This document shows, in pieces, positions 28,631 through 37,531 of a stretch of 64,000 nt of DNA (position 1 is its first letter; every line of letters starts with the position of its first letter). Made by a program: the position numbers and the translations under genes. The notes under the pieces are model-generated. The model did not search any database. It was not told where the DNA came from and worked only from the letters and a program-made list of their open reading frames with translations. This stretch comes from Agromyces seonyuensis (lineage in GTDB: Bacteria > Actinomycetota > Actinomycetes > Actinomycetales > Microbacteriaceae), in contig NZ_WSTA01000003.1 of the NCBI RefSeq assembly GCF_009789225.1, forward strand, positions 1-64,000. The letters are read 5' to 3'.

Positions 28631-29611
28631 ATGACCGACGAACGCACGACGACAGCAGGCGGCTCGTCCGAGAGCCTGCTCACGGTGCTCGTCGCGCTCG
28701 TGGCCAACGTCCTCATCGCGATCGCCAAGACGATCGCGGCGATGCTGACCGGCTCGGCGTCGATGGTCGCGGAGTCCGCGCACTCGTGGGCCGACTCCGG
28801 CAACGAGGTGCTCCTGCTCGTCGCGGAGCGCCGCTCGCGCAAGCCCGCCGACGCCCGGCGCCCGCTCGGCTACGGCAAGGACGCCTACATCTGGTCGATG
28901 TTCGCCGCATTCGGCCTCTTCGCCGTCGGCGCCGCCGTGTCGATCACCCACGGCATCACGGAGCTCCTCGATCCCGAGCCCGCGAGCGACTACGTCATCG
29001 CGTACGTCGTGCTCGCGATCTCGTTCGTGCTCGAGGGCGTCTCGTTCACCCGCGCCTACCTGCAGACGCGGCGGAGTGCGCGGGCGCGCGGCGTCTCGAC
29101 GCTCGCCCGGGTGCTGCACCACTCCGACCCGACGCTGCGCGCCGTCTTCGCCGAGGATGCCGCGGCGCTCATCGGCCTCCTCATCGCCGGCGCCGGGGTC
29201 GGGCTGCACCAGGCGACCGGTTCCCCCGTGCCCGACGCGATCGGCTCGATCCTCGTCGGCGTGCTGCTCGGCGTCGTCGCGATCATCCTCATCGCCCGCA
29301 ATCGCGACTTCCTCCTCGGCGAATCCGTCGACCTGCCCACCCGGGATGCCGTCCTGGCCGGCCTCCTCGCCAACGAGGGGATCGAGCGCGTCACCTCGCT
29401 CCGCATCCAGTACCTCGGTCCCGGGACCGTCTCGGTCGTCGCGGCAGTCGACCTCGCGGGCAATGCGCCCGAGGACGATGTCGCGTACACGCTCCGACGT
29501 CTCGAGCAGGAGATCGCCGCGAACCCGCACGTCGGACTCGCGGTGCTGACGCTCTCGGCGCCCGACGAGCCCTCGGTGCACCCCGGCGACCCGGTGGTGC
29601 CGCAGCTCTGA
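28631..29611 (+). CDS. Cation diffusion facilitator family transporter
   Basis: This 326-residue CDF protein has six membrane helices. Metal-site segments include SMVAESAHSWADSGNE (helix 2, HxxxD) and VFAEDAAAL (helix 5, as DxxxD/ExxxD). A short cytosolic domain lies at the C-terminus. The family exports Zn2+, Fe2+ or Mn2+ in exchange for protons. It starts with ATG at 28631. Confidence 0.85.
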   Translation: MTDERTTTAGGSSESLLTVLVALVANVLIAIAKTIAAMLTGSASMVAESAHSWADSGNEVLLLVAERRSRKPADARRPLGYGKDAYIWSMFAAFGLFAVGAAVSITHGITELLDPEPASDYVIAYVVLAISFVLEGVSFTRAYLQTRRSARARGVSTLARVLHHSDPTLRAVFAEDAAALIGLLIAGAGVGLHQATGSPVPDAIGSILVGVLLGVVAIILIARNRDFLLGESVDLPTRDAVLAGLLANEGIERVTSLRIQYLGPGTVSVVAAVDLAGNAPEDDVAYTLRRLEQEIAANPHVGLAVLTLSAPDEPSVHPGDPVVPQL

Positions 29612-29665
29612 GCGTGCCGCCCACTCCGGCGGACGGGACGGCGGGCCCCTGTCGGCGGACGGCGG

Positions 29666-29671
29666 TACGGT
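29666..29671 (+). promoter_or_regulatory. -10 box of the GIY-YIG protein gene
   Basis: TACGGT lies six bases before ATG 29678, a leaderless arrangement. Confidence 0.6.
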
Positions 29672-29677
29672 CGGCGC

Positions 29678-30274
29678 ATGGCGGGCACCGGCGACGACGA
29701 GGATGCCTCGCGGCGGCAGTGCGCCGTGCCCGAGGCATCCGGTGCCGCCTGCCCGAGGCCCGTCCCGTCCGAGTCGCCCTTCCCGCTCTGCGTCGCCCAC
29801 CAGCTCGCCGTGCACGAGCACGTCGAGGGCGAGGTCGGCGCGCGCGACCTGCTGCCCGCGCCGTGCGCGGCGTGCGGCTGCCGGGTGGGGGTGCGCTACC
29901 CGAGCGGCTGGGTCTGCGCGGAGTGCGAGTGGCGGCACGGCGAGCAGCCCGACGCGTTCGTCGCCCGCCCGACCCTCGAGGTCGTCTACTACCTCGGCTT
30001 CCGCGACGAGATCAAGATCGGCACGAGCGGCAACCCGCGCCGGCGCATCGCCGCGCTCCCCCACGACGAGGTGCTCGCCTTCGAGCCGGGCGGCCGCACG
30101 CTCGAGCAGCGCCGGCATGCCCAGTTCGGCGAACTCCGGCTCCGCGGGGGCGAGTGGTTCGCCCGCGGCGAGCCGCTGCTCGCGCACATCGCCGACCTCC
30201 GGCTCGGCGTCGACGACCCGTGGGTCGAGTACGGCCGCTGGGTGAGCCGGCGCCGCGCGCGCGACGCATCCTGA
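29678..30274 (+). CDS. GIY-YIG nuclease-like protein with zinc ribbon
   Basis: This 198-residue protein has an N-terminal half with cysteines (C15, C25, C38 and H41, then CAACGC at 63-68 and CAEC at 80-83) that can form zinc fingers. The C-terminal half is GIY-YIG-like: VYYLGF (103-108), IKIGTS (112-117), an Arg-rich helix and GEWF. It resembles the T5orf172/Mug113 branch of the superfamily. The catalytic Tyr of the second motif is Lys here (KIG), typical of that branch. A DNA-acting role is inferred; no restriction or phage genes are adjacent. Confidence 0.7.
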   Translation: MAGTGDDEDASRRQCAVPEASGAACPRPVPSESPFPLCVAHQLAVHEHVEGEVGARDLLPAPCAACGCRVGVRYPSGWVCAECEWRHGEQPDAFVARPTLEVVYYLGFRDEIKIGTSGNPRRRIAALPHDEVLAFEPGGRTLEQRRHAQFGELRLRGGEWFARGEPLLAHIADLRLGVDDPWVEYGRWVSRRRARDAS

Positions 30275-30295
30275 ACCGGACGGGGCGACGCGGCA

Positions 30296-30868
30296 TCAGC
30301 CGTTCGCCGGCCGGGCCGCGCCCATCCCGGCGTGCAGCAGCGCCCACGCCCGCTCGGCGACGGCGCGGCGATCGGCGGGCGGCGTGCGCGACACGAGCGC
30401 CGCGATGAGCGAGACGGCGAGCAGCACGTCATCGGTCGAGGCGGCCGAGGCGAGGCGGCCGGCCGCACGTTCGTGCTCGACCGCGAGCTCGACGATGGTG
30501 CGGAGCCGGCCGCCGAGGTCGACCACCGCATCGTCGGCGCGCTCGCGCATCATGAAGTCGATGAGCGACGAGTGCGCGATCGACTGCGAGATGAGCTTCG
30601 CGAAGAGGTCGTCGAGCGTGCGGTCGGGGTCCGCGATGAAGGCCTCGAGGTCGGCGAGGTTCTCGTCGAACACGGCGAGCGCGATCGACTGCCGGTCGGG
30701 GAAGTGCCGGTACAGGGATCCCTGGCCGACGCCCGCGCGCTTGGCGATGCGGCTGAGGGGGGCGTCGTAGCCGTCCTCCGCGAAGACCGCGCGCGCGGCG
30801 GCGATGAGCGCCCGCCGGTTCTCCGGGCCGGCGCTCGGTCCGCGATTGGGCTTGCGCTCGACGGTCAC
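30296..30868 (-). CDS. TetR-family repressor
   Basis: This 190-residue regulator has an N-terminal helix-turn-helix (APLSRIAKRAGVGQGSLYRHF, about 36-56). The GTG start has TAACCT six bases upstream. It is divergent from the KstD-like dehydrogenase, and a perfect 20-bp palindrome lies between them. It probably represses itself and the dehydrogenase until a steroid-like or other ligand binds. Confidence 0.85.
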   Translation of the reverse strand: MTVERKPNRGPSAGPENRRALIAAARAVFAEDGYDAPLSRIAKRAGVGQGSLYRHFPDRQSIALAVFDENLADLEAFIADPDRTLDDLFAKLISQSIAHSSLIDFMMRERADDAVVDLGGRLRTIVELAVEHERAAGRLASAASTDDVLLAVSLIAALVSRTPPADRRAVAERAWALLHAGMGAARPANG

Positions 30869-30874
30869 AGGAGT

Positions 30875-30880
30875 AGGTTA
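30875..30880 (-). promoter_or_regulatory. -10 box of the TetR gene
   Basis: On the minus strand TAACCT stands six bases before GTG 30868, next to the palindromic operator. Confidence 0.5.
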
Positions 30881-30882
30881 CG

Positions 30883-30902
30883 ACCGGACAGCGTTGTCCG
30901 GT
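30883..30902. promoter_or_regulatory. Perfect 20-bp palindromic operator
   Basis: ACCGGACAGCGTTGTCCGGT has perfect 8-bp arms and a 4-bp centre. It overlaps the divergent promoters of the TetR and dehydrogenase genes, as expected for a TetR operator. Confidence 0.8.
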
Positions 30903-30923
30903 TCGAGGTTCGAGGAGGAACCC

Positions 30924-32663
30924 ATGTCAGACCATTGGGATCGTGAAGTCGACGTGCTCGTCGCCGGGTCGGGGGCGGCCGGCCTGACCGCGGCCATCGC
31001 CGCCGCCGATGCGGGGCTCGAGACGCTCGTCGTCGAGAGCACCGACCGCTGGGGCGGCACCACCATGCGCTCCGGCGGCGGCCTCTGGATGCCGAACAAC
31101 CCCGCGATGCGCAAGCACGGCATCGCGGACTCCCGCCAGGAGGCGCTCGACTACCTCGAGGCATCCGTCGGCCCCGTCGCCGACATCGGCCCGGCCTCCT
31201 CGCAGGAGCGCCGCGAGGCGTTCGTCGACGGCGTCACCCCGACCTTCGAACTGCTGCGCCGACTCGGCGTCGTCTGGACCGTCGGCAAGGACTACCCCGA
31301 CTACTACCCCGACCGCCGCGGCGGCAAGATCGGCCGTTCGATCGAGGTCAAGCCGATCGACGCGCACAAGCTCGGCGACTGGCAGGCCACCTCCCGCATC
31401 AGGGACGCCGTGCCGATCCCGATGAAGACCGACGACGTGTGGCTGCTCACCCGCGCCTGGTCCACCCCGTCGGGCTTCGTGCGCGGCGCGCAGTTCGTGT
31501 TCCGCACCCTCGGCGGGCTCGTCACCGGCCGCAAGCTCATGGGCATGGGCGGCGGGCTCATGCTGAGCCTCGGGCTCATCGTGAAGCAGCAGGGCACCGA
31601 GATCCTGCTGTCCTCGCCGCTCACCGAGCTGGTGCAGGATGCCTCGGGCCGCGTCGTCGGGGCCGTCGTGTCGAGCCCCTCGGGGTCGCAGCGGATCCGC
31701 GCGCGGCGCGGCGTCATCCTCGGGGCCGGCGGGTTCGCCCACCGCACCGAGTGGCGGCAGCGCCACCACGGCATCCCCGGCCACACGTCGGCCGCCGAGG
31801 GCGACCTCGGCACGGCGATCGAAGCGGGTGCGGGGGCCGGCGGCGCCCTCGACCTCATGGACGACGCGTGGTGGGGCGCATCGGTGCCGATCCCCGGCAA
31901 GCAGGCGTCGTTCATCCTCAACGAGCGCAGCGACCCCTTCAGCATCGTCGTCGACCAAACCGGACAGCGCTACCTCAACGAGTCCGAGAGCTACATCGAC
32001 TTCGGCCACCACCTGCTCGAACGCGACCGGACCGTGCCCGCGAATCACTCCTGGCTCATCACCGAGCGCCGTCACGCCCAGCGCTACCTCGCCCCCGCCG
32101 GCCTCATCGGCGGCAAGGCGATGCGCACCGAGGGGATCATCGTGGATGCCCCGACGCTCGACGAGCTCGCCGGGAAGATCGGCCTCGACCGCGACACGTT
32201 CCGCGCGACCGTGGCGCGGTTCAACGGCTTCGCGAAGACCGGCGTCGACGCCGACTTCGGGCGCGGCCGCACCGCCTACGACAACTACTACGGCGACCCG
32301 CGGGTGAAGCCCAACCCCAACCTCGGCCCGCTGGAGCGCGGCCCGTTCCGCGCCACCATGATCGTGCCCGGCGACCTCGGCACGAAGGGCGGCCTGCTCA
32401 CCGACGAGCACGCCCGCGTGCTCGATACCGAGGGTGCGGTGATCGAGGGGCTCTACGCCGCCGGCAACACGACGGCGAGCGTCATGGGGCGCACGTACCC
32501 GGGCCCCGGCTCGACCATCGGCCCCGCCGCGGTCTTCGGCTACCTCGCGGCCATGCACGCGGCCGCGCAGACGCCGGTCTCGGTCCAGGCCCCCGCCGCC
32601 CCGGCATCCACGCCCGCCGCCGCTCCGGATCCCGCGCCCGCAGCCGAGGAGTCCCTCGCCTGA
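30924..32663 (+). CDS. FAD-dependent 3-ketosteroid 1-dehydrogenase-like protein
   Basis: This 579-residue flavoprotein of the FRD/succinate dehydrogenase family has a Rossmann motif (VAGSGAAG, about 11-18). RWGGTTMRSGGGLWMPNN is characteristic of KstD-type enzymes, and YAAGNTTASVMGRTYPG near the C-terminus matches the KstD catalytic region. It would dehydrogenate ring A of 3-ketosteroids or a similar ketone. GAGGAGG precedes the ATG. The last 30 residues are an Ala/Pro tail not usual for KstD. No other steroid genes are in the window, so the substrate is uncertain. Confidence 0.8.
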   Translation: MSDHWDREVDVLVAGSGAAGLTAAIAAADAGLETLVVESTDRWGGTTMRSGGGLWMPNNPAMRKHGIADSRQEALDYLEASVGPVADIGPASSQERREAFVDGVTPTFELLRRLGVVWTVGKDYPDYYPDRRGGKIGRSIEVKPIDAHKLGDWQATSRIRDAVPIPMKTDDVWLLTRAWSTPSGFVRGAQFVFRTLGGLVTGRKLMGMGGGLMLSLGLIVKQQGTEILLSSPLTELVQDASGRVVGAVVSSPSGSQRIRARRGVILGAGGFAHRTEWRQRHHGIPGHTSAAEGDLGTAIEAGAGAGGALDLMDDAWWGASVPIPGKQASFILNERSDPFSIVVDQTGQRYLNESESYIDFGHHLLERDRTVPANHSWLITERRHAQRYLAPAGLIGGKAMRTEGIIVDAPTLDELAGKIGLDRDTFRATVARFNGFAKTGVDADFGRGRTAYDNYYGDPRVKPNPNLGPLERGPFRATMIVPGDLGTKGGLLTDEHARVLDTEGAVIEGLYAAGNTTASVMGRTYPGPGSTIGPAAVFGYLAAMHAAAQTPVSVQAPAAPASTPAAAPDPAPAAEESLA

Positions 32664-32805
32664 CGGCCCGACGCCGACGTGCCGATCCACGCGAAGACGG
32701 CCGATTCCACCAGAACCGGCCCGTGTCGCGCCGACGGGTCGCGCGCCGGCGTTGCAGGCCCCGGTGACGGGGTCGGCTGTCGGTGGCTCGCTGGATGATC
32801 GCACC

Positions 32806-33255
32806 ATGAGCGATTTCGACTTCCTCTCCGGCGAATGGAACGTCGCCAACCGCCGGCTACGGCAGCTGTTCGTGGGCAGCGACGAGTGGGAGGAGTTCCC
32901 CGCGACGTCGTGGGCGCGTCCACTGCTCGACGGCGTCGGCAACGTCGATGAGATGCACTGCCCGACGCAGGGCTGGTCGGGTGCGAGCATCCGGTTCCAA
33001 GACCAAGCGAGCGGCGAATGGTCGATCTACTGGGCGAACAGCAGCACGGGCCGGCTCTTTCCGCCTGTCGTCGGGCGGTTCACCGACGGGCGCGGCGACT
33101 TCTACGGCGACGACACCCACGAAGGCGAGCCCATCAGGGCGCACTTCACCTGGTCCGACATCACCCCGGTTTCGGCGCGATGGCAGCAGGAGTTCTCGCG
33201 CGACGGCGGCGAGACCTGGGAGTGCAACTGGGTCATGGAGTTCACCCGCGCCTGA
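32806..33255 (+). CDS. DUF1579-like small protein
   Basis: This 149-residue cytosolic protein starts with FDFLSGEWNV, typical of DUF1579 and related lipocalin-like proteins. It has regularly spaced Trp/Phe residues and ends in WECNWVMEFTRA. Its function is unknown. The ATG at 32806 begins the conserved part. Its GC content is slightly lower than that of its neighbours. Confidence 0.65.
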   Translation: MSDFDFLSGEWNVANRRLRQLFVGSDEWEEFPATSWARPLLDGVGNVDEMHCPTQGWSGASIRFQDQASGEWSIYWANSSTGRLFPPVVGRFTDGRGDFYGDDTHEGEPIRAHFTWSDITPVSARWQQEFSRDGGETWECNWVMEFTRA

Positions 33256-33384
33256 CCCGCGAAGCACCTCCCGGTGCAACGCTCGAGCGGATCGACGTCC
33301 TGATCGCTCAACAGCGACACGCCGCTGACATCCCCGCGACTTCTGCTCGGCGGGCGGGAGCGACGCGACGCAGTCGGTCGGCGC

Positions 33385-33948
33385 TCAGCGCACGACCCGG
33401 TAGTCCGACGCGATCATGCCCGAGGCGAAGGTGCGGGTGGCGATGAGCTCGAGGTCGAACCGGCGCGCGATCTGCGGGAAGTAGGGCACCCCGCCGCCCA
33501 CGATCACCGGGGAGAAGCGGGGGCGGTAGACGTCGATGAGATCGGCCTCGGCGGCCGCCCGAGCGAGCCCGGCACCGCCGATCGCGATGTCGCCGTCGCC
33601 GGGCTCGGCCCGCAGCCGCTCGATCTCCTCGACGAGACCGCCGTCGAGCAGGCGCGTGTTGCCCACGACGGAGCCGAGGGTGGTCGAGAACACCGTCTTC
33701 GGCATCTCGCGCCAACGCACCGCCCACTCGCGTTCCGGATCGGTCCATTCGGCGGCGTGCTCGTCGCTCTCCCAGTAGACCATCGTCTCGTAGAGCCGCC
33801 GGCCCAGGAGGTGCACGTCGGCTTCGCGGAGCTCGTCGAGGTAGAAGGCGAACTCCTCCTCGCTCGGCGCGCCCCAGTCGAACCCGCCGTCCGGCCCGGA
33901 GATGTAGCCGTCGAGCGAGCATCCCATCGAGTACGTGACGCGTCGCAT
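33385..33948 (-). CDS. Dihydrofolate reductase-family protein (RibD C-terminal type)
   Basis: This 187-residue protein has the RibD-C/DHFR-like fold: it starts MRRVTYSMGCSLDGYI, has LLGRRLYETM, and ends with a strand pair. Such proteins reduce pyrimidine or pterin-like substrates with NADPH, but many are uncharacterised (YyaP/YwjB type). The SD-like AAGGGGG lies before the ATG. The 130 bp to the DUF1579-like gene hold no clear terminator. Confidence 0.8.
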   Translation of the reverse strand: MRRVTYSMGCSLDGYISGPDGGFDWGAPSEEEFAFYLDELREADVHLLGRRLYETMVYWESDEHAAEWTDPEREWAVRWREMPKTVFSTTLGSVVGNTRLLDGGLVEEIERLRAEPGDGDIAIGGAGLARAAAEADLIDVYRPRFSPVIVGGGVPYFPQIARRFDLELIATRTFASGMIASDYRVVR

Positions 33949-34027
33949 CCGTTCGCCCCCTTCGGCATCCTCGCCGAACCTACTCGCGGCGTCGCCGCGC
34001 CGCGAGGCCTCGGTGACGCGGGTCCGC

Positions 34028-35302
34028 TTAGAGCGTCGGCAGCAGTTGGGCGACCGCGAAGATCGCGAGCCCCGCGAGCGCGCCGACGACCGTGCCGTTC
34101 AAGCGGATGTACTGCAGGTCGCGGCCGACCATGAGCTCGATCTTCTCGGTCGTCTCCGCGGCATCCCAGCGCTCCACGGTGTCGACGATGATCGAGGCGA
34201 GGTCGTGCCGGTAGCGCTCGACGAGGTGCCCGGCGGCGTCGGCGATCCGGGCATCCGCGCGCGCCTGCAGGGCCTCGTCGGTCGCGAGCCGTCCGCCGAG
34301 ATCGGCCACGGCATCCTGGGCCCGTCGGCGCAGGGCGGATTCGGGGTCGGCGAGCGCGGCGAGCAGCCCCGTCTTCGCGGCGCCCCACGCCTGTCCGGCG
34401 AGCTCGCGCACGCGCGGGCTGTCGAAGACGGCCGACTTGGCGTCCTCGAACCGTCCGCCGGTGCCGGGGTCGTGCTGGAGCCGGTCGGCGAGCCGGGCGA
34501 GGTACCCGTCGATCGCCCGGCGCGCGGGATGCGCGGGGTCGGCCTGCACGGCCGCGACGAACTTGACCGCCTCCGAGTAGACGGTGTCGTCGACGAGGCG
34601 CTGCGCGACCCCCGGCACCCACGACGGCAGTCGCCGCGACACGAGTCCCTCGAACGCCGTGCGGTTGCCCGCCAGCCACCCTGCGGCGCTGTCGACGGCG
34701 AGGTCGACGGCACCCTCATGGGCGCGGGCATCCACCACACGCTCGAGCCAACCGCCGAGCGAGGGCGCCCAGTCGGGACCGACGAGGTGCTCGCGCGCGA
34801 GCCGCTCGAGCACGTCCTGCATCTCGTCGTCGCCGAGGGCGCGCAGCACCCCCGATGCCATCGTGGAGGCCTCGTCGACGACCCGCGCGGCGTTCGCCGG
34901 CTGCACGAGCCACTCCCCCGCACGCCGCGCCACCGAGGTCTGCGTTAGCTTGGCCCGCACGACCTCCTCCGAGAGGAAGTTGGTCTCGACGAACTCCCCG
35001 AGGGTGCGGCCGATCTCGTCCTTGCGGGTCGGGATGATCGCGGTGTGCGGGATCGGCAGCCCGAGCGGATGCCGGAAGAGCGCGGTCACGGCGAACCAGT
35101 CGGCGAGCGCGCCGACCATGCCGCCCTCGGCCGCCGCCCGCACGTACGCGAGCCACGGCACCTGCTCCTGCAGCACGAACGCGACGGCGAAGACCACGGC
35201 GAGCGCGACGAGCGCCCCGAGGGCGACGGACTTCATGCGCCGCAGACCGCGCCGCCGCGCCTGGTCGGCGGGGCTCAGCAGTGCGGTCGGGGTGCGCGCC
35301 AT
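34028..35302 (-). CDS. DUF445 membrane-anchored protein
   Basis: This 424-residue protein has a membrane segment at about 22-42, the AEGGMVGALADWFAVTALFR motif of the DUF445 (YjiN-like) family, a long helical cytosolic region and a C-terminal membrane helix (VVGALAGLAIFAVAQ). Its function is unknown; long helices suggest a scaffold. The ATG at 35302 is used because the conserved part begins soon after. It is divergent from the next gene. Confidence 0.82.
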   Translation of the reverse strand: MARTPTALLSPADQARRRGLRRMKSVALGALVALAVVFAVAFVLQEQVPWLAYVRAAAEGGMVGALADWFAVTALFRHPLGLPIPHTAIIPTRKDEIGRTLGEFVETNFLSEEVVRAKLTQTSVARRAGEWLVQPANAARVVDEASTMASGVLRALGDDEMQDVLERLAREHLVGPDWAPSLGGWLERVVDARAHEGAVDLAVDSAAGWLAGNRTAFEGLVSRRLPSWVPGVAQRLVDDTVYSEAVKFVAAVQADPAHPARRAIDGYLARLADRLQHDPGTGGRFEDAKSAVFDSPRVRELAGQAWGAAKTGLLAALADPESALRRRAQDAVADLGGRLATDEALQARADARIADAAGHLVERYRHDLASIIVDTVERWDAAETTEKIELMVGRDLQYIRLNGTVVGALAGLAIFAVAQLLPTL

Positions 35303-35431
35303 ACGGGCATCCTCGCACCGACGCCGCCGCGCGCCCCGCCCGCGCCCCGGCCGGCCGCCGGGCCACCCTGAACCGCCGCGCACCCCGGGCCGTCCTCCCG
35401 CACCCGCCGCTGCCGCTCCACCTCTTCACCT

Positions 35432-35474
35432 GTTGCGCCAGAAATGGTGGCGCAGACACGGAGAAGGTGGCGCA
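35432..35474. repeat. Minor inverted repeat of GTTGCGCCA/TGGCGCA
   Basis: GTTGCGCCA at 35432-35440 is followed by two inverted TGGCGCA copies. The same words, in the same paired arrangement, occur at 58853-58917. The two loci look like a second, rarer repeat family. Confidence 0.5.
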
Positions 35475-35504
35475 GTTGGGAGGCCGACCGCCACGGGCGC
35501 GCGA

Positions 35505-35510
35505 TAGCGT
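35505..35510 (+). promoter_or_regulatory. -10 box of the hypothetical gene at 35517
   Basis: TAGCGT lies six bases before ATG 35517, a leaderless arrangement. Confidence 0.6.
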
Positions 35511-35516
35511 GCCGCC

Positions 35517-36182
35517 ATGCGCGCGAGCGAGGTCGACGGGCGGGATGCCCGGTGGGAGCGGTCGTCCGCGCGGTACCGGCTGCACGTCTACCGCGGGGCG
35601 GGCGGAGCCCTCACCGAGATCGACTTCGAGGATGCCTCGCTCGAGGACGTGCTCGATTCGGGCGCGGTCTTCGGGCGCGACGGTGCGATCTGGTCGCTCG
35701 CGCTCGTCGTGGATGACTCGGCCGACGGCCGTGGGCTGGTCTGGCTCTCGGGCTGGGACTACCACGGGACCCCCGGCACGCCCGTCGAGCGGCGCGGCCG
35801 GGCGCGGATGCAGGACCGCTACCTGATGGCGGAGTCGACGCAGGGGCGGCCGGTCGTGCTGCCCGACGGACGTCGGGTGATCCGCCTGTTCCCGGATGCC
35901 GGGCACGACCAGCCGCTCTGGGAGAGCTTCGCCGACCGGTATACGCTCACCGGGGCCGATCTCGGGGTGTCCGCCGACCTCGAGGCGCGGCTGCGCGCCT
36001 GGCGCGACGACTGGGAGACGGCGGTCGCCCCGGCCTGGCACGGGGTCGACGACTCGGCTGCGCCGGACGACGCCTGGTACGACCGCGGGTACGCGCTCGC
36101 GACGGAACTCCAGGCTGAACTCGGCGACGGCTTCGAGGTGCGCCCGGACTTCGACCGCCGCAGTCTCCCGCTGGTCGAGTAG
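35517..36182 (+). CDS. Hypothetical protein ending inside a palindromic repeat
   Basis: This 221-residue acidic soluble protein has no family I recognise. It is rich in Trp and Asp (WLSGWDYHGTPG, WRDDWETAVAPAWHG) and has no signal or membrane segment. The start is fixed by a leaderless -10 box. The last codons CTG GTC GAG TAG are the first bases of an interspersed repeat, so the final LVE and the stop come from the repeat. Confidence 0.7.
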   Translation: MRASEVDGRDARWERSSARYRLHVYRGAGGALTEIDFEDASLEDVLDSGAVFGRDGAIWSLALVVDDSADGRGLVWLSGWDYHGTPGTPVERRGRARMQDRYLMAESTQGRPVVLPDGRRVIRLFPDAGHDQPLWESFADRYTLTGADLGVSADLEARLRAWRDDWETAVAPAWHGVDDSAAPDDAWYDRGYALATELQAELGDGFEVRPDFDRRSLPLVE

Positions 36183-36334
36183 CGACGAAGGAGCGTATCG
36201 AGACCCGGCAACGGACCTTCCGGAGCCCGGAGCACACGTCACCCGGTCTCGATACGCTTCGCTACTCGACCAACGGAGGGGGTTGCTTCGCTACTCGACC
36301 AGCGGAGGGGGTTGCTTCGCTACTCGACCAACGG
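36173..36334. repeat. Palindromic-repeat cluster, convergent gap
   Basis: A forward 33-bp unit (36173-36205) is followed by an inverted 27-bp unit (36245-36271) and then two partial inverted copies in a 29-bp direct repeat (to 36334). Forward and inverted units can pair into a long hairpin. The cluster separates two convergent genes and supplies the stop of the left one. Confidence 0.92.
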
Positions 36335-36377
36335 AGGACGACGGCGACGGGGCATCCTGATTCGGGTCGTCAGGACG

Positions 36378-37397
36378 TCAGTCGAAGACGACCGTGACCT
36401 TGTCGGCGGCGCCGGGGGTCGCGGCGACCTCGAGCGCGTGGAGCACGTCGACAGCCGGGAAGCGGTCGCTGATGATGAGCGCGTACTTCTCCCAGTTGGC
36501 GATGATGTCGTCGGTGACCTCGAAGATCTCGGTCGGGTAGCCCATCGACATGATGATCTCGATCTCGGTCGTGAGCAGCGTGCCGAAATCGACCTCGACG
36601 GGCTTCTTGTGCACGGCGGGGATGACGAGGCGGGCGCCCTGCTTGGCGAGCCCGAAGACCGTCGTCGGGATGACGGGGGCGCCGGCCGCGTCGATGAACA
36701 CGTCGACGTCGGGACGCACCCCGCGCTGGCCGAGGACGGCGGGGGCCTCGCCGAAGAGTTCGATCAGGCGCGCGGCGACGTCCTCCTCACCGGAGTTCAC
36801 GACTGCGTCGGCCCCGACCTGGAGCGCCTTCTCGAGCCGGCTCGGCAGGAGGTCGACGACGACGACCTTCGCGACGCCCTTCGACTTGAGCCCGAGCAGG
36901 GCGCCGAGGCCGATCGGGCCGGCGCCGAACACCACGGCGTGCTCGCCCGCGGCGGCGCGCGACCGGTTCACGGCGTGGAGGGCGACGGCCATGGGCTCGT
37001 TGAGCGCTGCGACGTCGAAGGGGATGTGGTCGGGGATGACGCGGAACTGCACGCCGGGCTTCGCGTCGTAGATCGCCACGATCGGCGAGAACGCGCCCTG
37101 CGCCCCGCCCGAGCCGAGCAGGCCGTCGGTGAAGCGCATGGTGTCGAGCACGACGTGGTCGCCGACCTTCGCGCCCATCACGTTCTCGCCGACGAACGCG
37201 ATCTCGCCCGCGGGCTCGTGCCCGAGCGGGGTCGCGCCCTGCCGCGGCGGGATGCCGCCGTACATCGTGTACGTGTGGTCGCTGCCGCAGATGCCGCAGG
37301 CGCGGATGCGCACGAGGACGTCGTTCGGGCCGGCCTGGGGCTCGTCGACCTCGACGATCGCGGTGGTGCCGGGGCCGGTGACGTGGACTGCCTGCAT
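36378..37397 (-). CDS. Zinc-type alcohol/polyol dehydrogenase
   Basis: This 339-residue medium-chain dehydrogenase has a catalytic zinc region CGICGSDH (about 33-40) and GHEPAGEI (about 54-61), plus a nucleotide motif VFGAGPIGLG. The four-cysteine structural zinc lobe usual after GHE is missing. It is probably a sugar alcohol or threonine-type dehydrogenase. GGAAGGGAAG precedes the ATG. It is divergent from a LacI regulator with a palindrome between, suggesting carbohydrate control. Confidence 0.8.
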   Translation of the reverse strand: MQAVHVTGPGTTAIVEVDEPQAGPNDVLVRIRACGICGSDHTYTMYGGIPPRQGATPLGHEPAGEIAFVGENVMGAKVGDHVVLDTMRFTDGLLGSGGAQGAFSPIVAIYDAKPGVQFRVIPDHIPFDVAALNEPMAVALHAVNRSRAAAGEHAVVFGAGPIGLGALLGLKSKGVAKVVVVDLLPSRLEKALQVGADAVVNSGEEDVAARLIELFGEAPAVLGQRGVRPDVDVFIDAAGAPVIPTTVFGLAKQGARLVIPAVHKKPVEVDFGTLLTTEIEIIMSMGYPTEIFEVTDDIIANWEKYALIISDRFPAVDVLHALEVAATPGAADKVTVVFD

Positions 37398-37460
37398 GGT
37401 GCTTCCCTTCCGGGCGACCGGGGCTCCCGGCATCCTCGCCGGTGCTCGAGTCGCTCGATC

Positions 37461-37476
37461 ACTAAATCGAATTAGT
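37461..37476. promoter_or_regulatory. LacI-type operator candidate
   Basis: ACTAAATCGAATTAGT is a near-perfect palindrome with a central CG (7 of 8 positions per arm), the standard shape of LacI-family operators. It lies between the divergent dehydrogenase and lacI-type genes in an otherwise GC-rich gap. Confidence 0.75.
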
Positions 37477-37531
37477 AGGAGAGTCTAGTCTGGATGCTGC
37501 CGAGCGTCGGCTGGGAATCGGGGAGAAGCGC

